The notes beneath the pieces are model-generated. The model ran no database searches, was not told where the DNA came from, and saw only the letters and a program-made list of their open reading frames with translations. The translations under genes and the position numbers were made by a program. A DNA stretch of 29,826 bases, taken from assembly GCA_041691015.1 (NCBI GenBank), contig JBEPVN010000015.1, positions 1-29,826 on the forward strand, given 5' to 3'. The stretch's first letter is position 1; every line of letters starts with the position of its first letter. Source of the DNA: JBBSJT01 sp041691015. GTDB lineage: Bacteria; Chlamydiota; Chlamydiia; Chlamydiales; Parachlamydiaceae. Below, piece by piece: positions 25,076 to 29,826 of this stretch.

Positions 25076-25173
25076 GGGGTCAGGCTTGACAGTATGACAG
25101 TTTTTTTTTAAATTATGCGAGATTAAATTCTTAAGTAAAAAAAAAAACCTGTCATACTGTCAAGCCTGACCCC
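25076..25173. repeat. Perfect 25-bp inverted repeat, REP-like unit
   Basis: GGGGTCAGGCTTGACA plus nine more bases (25076-25100) is repeated exactly inverted at 25149-25173, with T and A runs extending the stem and about 48 bases between. The arm recurs, changed, at 26866-26890 and 28429-28455. Similar GGGGTCAGG...TTGACA repeats elsewhere are associated with single-Tyr REP transposases (TnpA-REP), but none is encoded here. Confidence 0.75.
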
Positions 25174-25201
25174 TATATGACCGGGTAGACCTTCTTTTTC
25201 T

Positions 25202-25594
25202 CTAAGAAATATCAGAAATTTTATATTGGCTTATCGTCGGAGTTCCTCCCCCATGCTCAACAAATAAACCAAAATTATTTGGACCCGTTACCTGTAGTTC
25301 ACCCTTGGAATCTACAATTATTTCACTCCAATAGGAATTTAGCTTAAGTAGGACACTTGGGATTTCAATTAGGTAAGGCACATAACTACTATCAGAGAAA
25401 AATTCGTTTTTTGTTTTACCAAAAGTAACTACCCCTTCTTTACTAATCCAAAATTTGCAAAACTTTGGGATATAGAGAGTTTTTTCTTCTTTTCCATTGA
25501 TTAATTTGTATTGTTCCGAAGCTTTCATATTGACACATAGCTGTTCATCACTTTCTTCAAATTCAGGTTTAGCAAAAGAGTGGTTAAAAAGCAC
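25202..25594 (-). CDS. Unrecognised 130-residue protein, possibly a 5'-truncated gene
   Basis: The frame begins with GTG at 25594, without a ribosome site. A few sense codons precede it back to a TAA, but none is an ATG. An internal Met (residue 23) is an alternative start. The body looks coding, with beta-type segments such as TLYIPKFCKFWI and YVPYLIEIPSVLLKL, and ends near GGGTPTISQYKISDIS. There is no signal peptide or membrane helix. It sits next to the inverted repeat in a region with other broken genes, so loss of its original 5' end is plausible. No function assigned. Confidence 0.45.
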   Translation of the reverse strand: MLFNHSFAKPEFEESDEQLCVNMKASEQYKLINGKEEKTLYIPKFCKFWISKEGVVTFGKTKNEFFSDSSYVPYLIEIPSVLLKLNSYWSEIIVDSKGELQVTGPNNFGLFVEHGGGTPTISQYKISDIS

Positions 25595-25714
25595 ATCTAA
25601 TAATTTATTTTAAAAGTAGCAAACTTGGAGAATGCCAAGAAGGGGGAGAGAAGCTAATAAAAGAAATGGAAAATGTATTGCTATAATATAGATTACTATC
25701 TATCAAGGTTATAT

Positions 25715-26842
25715 ATGCTTTTAAAACAATTTCTTATTTTTTTTATTTTTCTAACATCCTCGATAATAGCAGAACCTCACTATCCTGGAACAACAACTGT
25801 TTTTATCCCTTACTCCAACAGCAAAAAAAATCCGAACCTTGAAATATCTCCTAAAATCAATATAGGATTCAATGGAAATGGCAATTACACCTCATTTGTT
25901 ATGGATACAGGATCTATCGGCATCATAGCCTCCTCAGATATCTTTACCCCTGCGCCAAATGCTAAAAATTTAGGTCCCGGCAGTCAATTTTATTCAAGCA
26001 GTGGCATCATCGAAGAGGGCACTTGGTGGTCTGCCACACAAGAAATTTATGATGAAAATGGCAGTCTTATAGCCACTGCAGATGTCCCTGTTCTCCAAGT
26101 AACTTCTGTGAGATGTTCAAAAAATGCAAGAAGATGCACTCCAAAAAGAAATCCGAAAGGTATCGCTATGATGGGAATTGGTTTTTCAAGAAAAAGTGAA
26201 ATCGATCCTCGAGGAACACCTGATTATAACATTTTTTTAAACCTTCGAACAATCTCACAAAATGGCAATTTAATAAATATTCCTTCAAATTATTGCAATG
26301 GCTATATTGTGACACCGGCAGGCATTTATCTTGGACTTACTTCTGAAAACACTAAAAACGCTGGTTTTGTAAAACTTTTACCAAAAGCTCTACGCTTTTC
26401 AACTAAGCATAAAGAATGGCAAGCAGCCCCTATGACCCTTAAAATTAATGGCATCGAAGGTGATGGAAATGTATTGATGGACACAGGCGTAGACACTGCT
26501 TATTTAACACCACCTATAAACGCAAAAATGCCAAAACTAATCCCTTGTAAAAGAGGCTCAAAAGCTGAATGCCTTCCTGATGGCAATAAGATCGAAGTCT
26601 ATTTGCCAAATGCTATAAATCCGGTAGCTTATTATAGCTTTATAGTAGGTGAGAGCAATAATTTTATGCAGCCAAGAGGGGTGCATATCGTAAGAAAACA
26701 TTCTACAGTATTTTTCAATACAAGCCGGCATATACTTGCAGGCATGAATTATATTTATGACAACACTAATGGTTATGTAGGTTATATTTGGAACGGCGTA
26801 AGCCGTCCAAACATCGGCTTTGTAAAACCCGCTGTAAATTAG
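25715..26842 (+). CDS. Secreted pepsin-like aspartic protease with two DTG motifs (predicted)
   Basis: A protein of 375 residues from ATG at 25715, with AAGG just upstream and a signal peptide (MLLKQFLIFFIFLTSSIIA). The frame is open 14 codons further upstream, but that adds a Tyr-rich piece before the signal. FVMDTGSIGII lies near residue 65 and VLMDTGVDTAYL near 255. Two DTG sites about 190 residues apart, each after hydrophobic residues, are the plan of bilobal A1 (pepsin) proteases, one catalytic Asp per lobe. The first has the usual Ser after DTG. Such enzymes are mainly eukaryotic and rare in bacteria. Paired cysteines (CSKNARRC, CKRGSKAEC) suit an exported protein. Enzymatic activity is inferred. 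Confidence 0.66.
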   Translation: MLLKQFLIFFIFLTSSIIAEPHYPGTTTVFIPYSNSKKNPNLEISPKINIGFNGNGNYTSFVMDTGSIGIIASSDIFTPAPNAKNLGPGSQFYSSSGIIEEGTWWSATQEIYDENGSLIATADVPVLQVTSVRCSKNARRCTPKRNPKGIAMMGIGFSRKSEIDPRGTPDYNIFLNLRTISQNGNLINIPSNYCNGYIVTPAGIYLGLTSENTKNAGFVKLLPKALRFSTKHKEWQAAPMTLKINGIEGDGNVLMDTGVDTAYLTPPINAKMPKLIPCKRGSKAECLPDGNKIEVYLPNAINPVAYYSFIVGESNNFMQPRGVHIVRKHSTVFFNTSRHILAGMNYIYDNTNGYVGYIWNGVSRPNIGFVKPAVN

Positions 26843-26865
26843 TCGTTTTTAAGAGATGTTTTTTT

Positions 26866-26890
26866 GGATCAGGTTTGACAGTATAACAAC
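26866..26890 (+). repeat. Diverged copy of the REP-like arm
   Basis: GGATCAGGTTTGACAGTATA matches the arm at 25076-25100 with a few changes, and lies 24 bases after the aspartic protease stop. No inverted partner is seen nearby. Confidence 0.6.
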
Positions 26891-26970
26891 CATGCAAGGC
26901 TTGATTGCTTATATTGGGGTCTTAAAATGGCATTCTATGGCGAACCATTTAAAATTGAAAACGAATAAGT

Positions 26971-27287
26971 TTATCTCAGATAGCCTCCATTGTTGATATC
27001 AAATGTTGCGCCAGTATAGTGACGAGACTTATTAGAAAGCAAAAATGTTACAGTTTCCGCAACATCTGGCAGGAGCATTTCAGGAATGAGATGCTGCTCT
27101 AAATAGTGCAATTGACGGGCTTGTGGAATGATGTTCATCAACTGACAAGATCTTCTAAACCTTCTTTGTTAAAATCACATGCAATGACCTCTGCTCCTTC
27201 TTGCAAACAAGCCAAAACTATGGCTCGACCAATACCGGAAGCTGCTCCTGTGACAATAACTTTAGTTTCAACTAATAAAATTCCCAT
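26971..27287 (-). pseudogene. Short-chain dehydrogenase/reductase with its middle deleted
   Basis: On the minus strand, ATG at 27287 follows AAGGA and encodes VIVTGAASGIGRAIVLACLQ, the NAD(P)-binding Gly motif of an SDR, then VIACDFNKEGLEDL. It stops at TGA after 49 codons (near 27138). A second frame immediately after it, offset by one base, ends with DVAETVTFLLSNKSRHYTGATFDINNGGYLR, the C-terminal end of the same family. The approximately 150 residues between, including the Ser-Tyr-Lys catalytic region, are missing. About 317 bases remain where an SDR needs about 750. No other feature is seen in the 26843-27296 interval except the repeat at 26866. Confidence 0.82.
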
Positions 27288-27296
27288 AAAAATCCT

Positions 27297-28319
27297 TTAA
27301 GTTTTTACTTTCAGATTCATCACTTGATTTACAAAAAGAGTTTCAGCATGAGTTAAAGCTTGATTTATACGGTACGCTTGAAAAAAGTTGTTTTTTTCTT
27401 CCATGAAATGAGTGATTTTACCCCTTTTTGATTGAATTTCATCATAAACTACATAAGCTACCTTCAAAGGTAATTCCAAAATCATTTCTGATATTGTGAT
27501 AGGTAGGTAAGCTATGTCACTAAGAATTGAAAAAGAACGTATAATCATTGGATACTGATTAAGCCTTGTTTGAGAAATCAACAAACTAAAAATAAAAACT
27601 CCAAACCGATAATCATAAACTTTAGAAGCCACACGAATCATCGATGAAGGAGTATGATTAACGACTTTATTTACAAACATAGGAAGGTATTGAACTTTTG
27701 CATAGGTAATCATAAGATGGCTGTTTTTATAAATTAGATAACCTGTATAAAGACCACCTACTACACTGAATCCTTTCAAAATAAAACTAGCAAGAGAGAT
27801 CGTTTTTTCAAGTAAAATTTGGAGTCGATTTTTCGTCTTTAGGATTATTGCCTCTTGATCATTGTATTGATGTAACAACCCTTGAATCTCTTTCATATCA
27901 CTATTTAAAGTAATTTCTTTAAATATATGTCTCAATAGAATTCCTGTAGGATTGCCGAAATAGTGCTTTATATTTAACTCTTTTAAAACCAATACGGAAT
28001 ATTGGTTTACAGCCTCATCTCGGCAGTACATTTTTGTGACTAGCCAAGATTGAAACCCTTGAGCAAATTTCATGATTTCTGATTGCACATCACTATTCTG
28101 GAAAGATAGTAAGAGCATTAACTTATCGTAATGTACAACTTTTTGATTATCAAAATTTTGATAGACCTCTTGCTGATCTTGACTTGGAAGCTGAGGCCTA
28201 AACAAATGAGGTGTTAAAGAGTGAAGTTTTTCGTTTGCGCTTAGTTTTTTATCAATAAAATCTGAAACAAAACTTACATATTTGCTTGGTTGAGGAGAAA
28301 CTAACATTGAAGATTGCAT
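27297..28319 (-). CDS. Unrecognised 340-residue protein with hydrophobic segments
   Basis: ATG at 28319 has AAGGG 8 bases upstream. The first 150 residues are soluble and helical. From about residue 170 there are hydrophobic stretches: LASFILKGFSVVGGLYTGYLIY, then FGVFIFSLLI, then DIAYLPITISEMILELPLKVAYVVY. Paired hydrophobic segments are reminiscent of chlamydial inclusion membrane proteins, but the typical bilobed hydrophobic hairpin near an N-terminus is not clear. I do not recognise a family. The SDR remnant begins 10 bases after its stop on the same strand. A long palindrome lies just before its start. Confidence 0.68.
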   Translation of the reverse strand: MQSSMLVSPQPSKYVSFVSDFIDKKLSANEKLHSLTPHLFRPQLPSQDQQEVYQNFDNQKVVHYDKLMLLLSFQNSDVQSEIMKFAQGFQSWLVTKMYCRDEAVNQYSVLVLKELNIKHYFGNPTGILLRHIFKEITLNSDMKEIQGLLHQYNDQEAIILKTKNRLQILLEKTISLASFILKGFSVVGGLYTGYLIYKNSHLMITYAKVQYLPMFVNKVVNHTPSSMIRVASKVYDYRFGVFIFSLLISQTRLNQYPMIIRSFSILSDIAYLPITISEMILELPLKVAYVVYDEIQSKRGKITHFMEEKNNFFQAYRINQALTHAETLFVNQVMNLKVKT

Positions 28320-28331
28320 AAATTGTACCCT

Positions 28332-28374
28332 TGTTAATGTATTATTTCCTAGATTAGAAGATAATACATTAACA
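28332..28374. promoter_or_regulatory. 14-bp perfect inverted repeat upstream of the 340-residue gene
   Basis: TGTTAATGTATTAT (28332-28345) and ATAATACATTAACA (28361-28374) are exact complements around a 15-base spacer, with TTC/GAA adding inner pairs. It lies 13-55 bases before the ATG at 28319 on the minus strand. It could be an operator for a dimeric repressor or a structured 5' leader. Confidence 0.5.
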
Positions 28375-28428
28375 GTCTTTACTAATTCTAAGCAATGATT
28401 TTAAGCTAAAAATAGCCCTTCAGATATT

Positions 28429-28455
28429 GGGGTCAGGCTTGACATTTTGACATTT
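28429..28455 (+). repeat. Third partial copy of the REP-like arm
   Basis: GGGGTCAGGCTTGACA is identical to the first 16 bases of the arm at 25076, and the continuation TTTTGACATTT differs. It lies 22 bases beyond the 3' end of the HicB-like frame. Confidence 0.65.
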
Positions 28456-28476
28456 GCTAAGATCTAATTCAGGTAA

Positions 28477-28764
28477 TTAAATATTCAATTTTTGAATCCC
28501 AGCATCAAAAACCATATCTAGCGCTTTATTCATTGAACCATGTTTTTGCTGAGCTAGTTTAGCTAAATGATAGTGTCTTTCACTTGTCGTTCTATAGGAG
28601 ATATGACCCTTAAATTTTTCTTTTCGAATTGGTTCAGGTACTTCATCACCTTGCTCAAGATATAATTCTATTGAACCTTTAATAACCTGCTGTATATCTT
28701 TCATACCTTTCATGATTTTTTGTTTTAAACACATTATAAGCTGTAGATCGAGGAATTTTAGCAT
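28477..28764 (-). pseudogene. N-terminally truncated HicB-family antitoxin
   Basis: The recognisable part begins near the Met at 28704 (MKDIQQVIKGSIELYLEQ), then GDEVPEPI and KGHISYRTTSERHYHLAKLA and SMNKALDMVFDAGI, which is the C-terminal half of HicB with its ribbon-helix-helix. The first half of HicB, the partial RNase H-like fold that blocks HicA, is absent. The 20 residues before 28704 do not look like HicB. No hicA gene is found next to it. In another frame just upstream is a coding-like stretch (ENYLYAVDRTQFLKDAKIP, then STAYNVFK) carrying the repeat described at 28772. The gene was probably cut by insertion or recombination there. Confidence 0.6.
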
Positions 28765-28771
28765 CTTTCAA

Positions 28772-28820
28772 AAACTGAGTTCTATCTACTGCATATAGAT
28801 AGTTTTCTAAAGTCCTCGCT
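28772..28820. repeat. Direct repeat, first copy (flanks the DUF4160/DUF2442 segment)
   Basis: AGTTCTATCTACTGCATATA and the following TAGTTTTCTAAAGTCC match 29736-29785 with few changes. On the minus strand both copies read ENYLYA(V/I)DRT, with substitutions that keep the reading, which hints that the repeat comes from a gene end. The copy is followed by a GTCC...GGAC inverted pair (28811-28830). Confidence 0.6.
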
Positions 28821-28875
28821 TCGTTTCGGACTTAGCAAAAATATAATATTTTTTTTAATTGGAATAGAAAGAGAT

Positions 28876-28912
28876 AAAAAAAAACCTCAAGTTCGTGAGA
28901 ACTTGAGGTTTT
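28876..28912 (-). terminator. Strong rho-independent terminator behind the tRNA-Leu remnant
   Basis: AAAACCTCAAGTTC (28881-28894) and GAACTTGAGGTTTT (28899-28912) are perfect 14-base complements around GTGA. On the minus strand a run of nine T follows (28876-28884). It is placed just beyond the tRNA 3' end, as for an original tRNA gene. Confidence 0.88.
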
Positions 28913-28916
28913 ATGA

Positions 28917-28974
28917 TGCTCGGAGCAGGACTAGGAACCGGCACAGGATTGCTCCCGAGGGATTTTAAGTCCCA
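28917..28974 (-). pseudogene. 3' half of a tRNA-Leu(UAA), degenerate
   Basis: Read on the minus strand, GGGACTTAAAATCCC is an anticodon arm with loop CTTAAAA and anticodon TAA. It is followed by a class II variable arm (CTCGGGAGCAATCCTGTG) and a T arm GCCGG-TTCCTAGT-CCTGC that has an 8-base loop and one mismatch. It ends TCCGAGC-A. This tracks E. coli tRNA-Leu(UAA) base for base in layout. The 5' half is missing: no GCTCGGA acceptor strand or D arm is found upstream. The retained part, from anticodon to 3' end, is what integrative elements carry as an attachment site. The extra T-loop base argues that it is not a working tRNA. Confidence 0.62.
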
Positions 28975-28992
28975 AACCCTTTCCTAACATAA

Positions 28993-29032
28993 CCTACCAC
29001 ACGCTAACCGCTCGAGACAAATCCTACCACAC
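28993..29032 (+). repeat. CCTACCACAC repeated twice, 30 bases apart
   Basis: Exact 10-base copies at 28993-29002 and 29023-29032 lie beside the tRNA remnant. TGTGACC also occurs twice (around 29100-29125). Short direct repeats beside an attachment site may be integrase arm sites. The rest of 29033-29155 shows nothing recognisable. Confidence 0.35.
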
Positions 29033-29155
29033 TTTACTGATACACAACAACCATTTATCATGCCTTATTATGTCTTTTTACGGTGTGTACTGACCCTCCT
29101 GTGACCCAGAAAAACCATGTGACCAACAACATAATTAATCTAAATTCTAAAATCT

Positions 29156-29184
29156 TTGACTCATACACAAAAAACTGATAACAT
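29156..29184 (+). promoter_or_regulatory. Predicted promoter of the DUF4160/DUF2442 pair
   Basis: TTGACT (29156-29161), a 17-base spacer and TAACAT (29179-29184) lie about 40 bases before the ATG at 29227. The -35 box matches 5 of 6 consensus bases and the spacing is ideal. Confidence 0.45.
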
Positions 29185-29226
29185 ACGTGCTTAAAATTTT
29201 GAATAAAAATAACGAAGATTGGTCAT

Positions 29227-29487
29227 ATGCCTGAGATTAGTAGATTTCTTGGAATAATTATTACAATGTATTATAAAGATCATCCACCTTCTCATTTTCA
29301 TGTTAAATATGGCGAGTATAAAGCTGTTTTTTCTATCGATGAGCTAAAAATAATTGAAGGCGATTTACCTTCTCGCGTTATTTCTCTTGTTTTAGAATGG
29401 GCTTTTATACATCGTGAAGAATTACGGCAAGATTGGGAACTCGCAGTAAGTTTTAAACCATTAAATAAAATTGAACCGTTATGTTAG
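29227..29487 (+). CDS. DUF4160 domain protein
   Basis: An 86-residue protein, complete for the family. MPEISRFLGIIITMYYKDH leads into PPSHFHVKYGEYKAVFSID, the conserved His-containing DUF4160 core, then GDLPSRVISLVLEWAFIHREEL. DUF4160 genes are often found directly before DUF2442 genes, as here (7-base overlap), and the pair is widely suspected of being a toxin-antitoxin-like module without proof that I can cite from sequence. The conserved His residues (PSHFHV) could be functional. It has its own promoter and lies between two direct repeats. Confidence 0.9.
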   Translation: MPEISRFLGIIITMYYKDHPPSHFHVKYGEYKAVFSIDELKIIEGDLPSRVISLVLEWAFIHREELRQDWELAVSFKPLNKIEPLC

Positions 29488-29735
29488 GTATAATTATGCA
29501 TTTTGTAAAACATGCTAAATATATAGAAGGCTACAAAATACAATTAACCTTCGACAATAATAAAATTAAGATTGTCGACTTGGAACAACATCTTTCTGGT
29601 GAAATATTTGAACCTCTTAAAGATCTTACCTATTTTAAAACATTCAAGCTAGATGATGACCTTGATACCATTGCATGGGAAAATGGAGCAGACATTTCAC
29701 CCGATTTCCTATACGAAATTGGATATGATTCATGA
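29481..29735 (+). CDS. DUF2442 domain protein, partner of DUF4160
   Basis: An 84-residue frame. A second ATG at 29496 has TTAGGT 6 bases upstream and starts MHFVKHAKYIEGYKI, the normal start of DUF2442, so the true protein is probably 79 residues. The core YKIQLTFDNNKIKIVDL, LTYFKTFKLDDDLDTIAWENGADISPDFLYEIG is complete (read in two pieces). It overlaps the DUF4160 stop, so both are co-translated. By position it is the likely antidote or partner subunit. The gene ends directly at the second direct repeat. Confidence 0.9.
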   Translation: MLGIIMHFVKHAKYIEGYKIQLTFDNNKIKIVDLEQHLSGEIFEPLKDLTYFKTFKLDDDLDTIAWENGADISPDFLYEIGYDS

Positions 29736-29785
29736 AACTAAGTTCTATCTATTGCATATAGGTAATTTTCTAGAAGTCCGAGCTT
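29736..29785. repeat. Direct repeat, second copy
   Basis: This matches 28772-28820 (AGTTCTATCTATTGCATATA, then GGTAATTTTCTAGAAGTCC), with one extra base and a few substitutions. It is followed by GTCCGAGC-TT-GCGAGGAC (29776-29793), an imperfect stem. The segment between the copies is about 0.9 kb and holds the tRNA remnant and the DUF4160/DUF2442 pair. Confidence 0.6.
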
Positions 29786-29826
29786 GCGAGGACGAGAAGG
29801 AACTATGGGTATAAGAATAAGAATAA

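Noticed and set aside
25076..25173. CRISPR repeat unit
   Set aside because: The repeats are inverted or widely scattered, with no regular spacers and no cas genes.
28917..29000. A complete, working tRNA-Leu gene
   Set aside because: No matching 5' acceptor strand or D arm can be found, and the T loop has an extra base with a stem mismatch; only the 3' half is supportable.

Overview
The window is AT-rich bacterial DNA with compact operons. It is most likely from an amoeba-associated (environmental) member of the Chlamydiota, Parachlamydia/Rhabdochlamydia-like. This rests on gene content: an F-box plus ankyrin protein, a eukaryote-like inositol oxygenase, an aromatic amino acid permease of the TyrP type common in chlamydiae, MCE/Mla transport genes, YqgE, and several small orphan proteins. 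A Legionella-like intracellular gammaproteobacterium is the main alternative. There is no rRNA or marker gene to settle it.

Layout. (1) Positions 136-6949, minus strand, hold one tightly packed operon, moxR-DUF58-DUF4381-batA-batB/TPR-batD. Several genes overlap by ATGA, and a promoter lies just upstream of moxR. Positions 1-159 hold the 3' end of a convergent gene. (2) At 7092-8147 is a thioredoxin-reductase-like flavoprotein without the redox CxxC, followed by a hairpin. (3) Positions 8326-11685 hold mlaE-mlaF-mlaD-yqgE, a lipid-transport ABC/MCE operon. (4) At 11798-13534 is an unrecognised 578-residue protein. (5) Positions 13698-17380 hold cyclophilin-acs-ribD, then DUF423 and an RlmI-like methyltransferase (17464-19007). 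(6) Positions 19017-20969 hold an F-box/ankyrin protein and a short ankyrin fragment, separated by a hairpin-ended element that looks derived from IS200/IS605. (7) Positions 20972-24797 hold a small helical protein, a SAM methyltransferase, inositol oxygenase with a signal peptide, and an aromatic amino acid permease. (8) From about 24800 to the end the DNA becomes accessory: dispersed GGGGTCAGGCTTGACA repeats, a pepsin-like aspartic protease, a short-chain dehydrogenase pseudogene with its middle deleted, an orphan HicB-like antitoxin fragment, a 3' tRNA-Leu remnant with its terminator, and a DUF4160/DUF2442 pair flanked by direct repeats.

The most striking observation is upstream of the permease. 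A 22-codon reading frame (23215-23283) has six Phe codons in a seven-codon block. It is followed by a rho-independent terminator whose 5' arm can instead pair with GGCGGG inside the end of the leader frame. This is the layout of classical phenylalanine-dependent transcription attenuation (as in pheA/pheS leaders of enterobacteria), here placed on an aromatic amino acid transporter of a probable intracellular bacterium.

Other points of interest are the exported inositol oxygenase with all six iron ligands, the two-DTG aspartic protease, and the tRNA-Leu 3' remnant that may mark an integration site.
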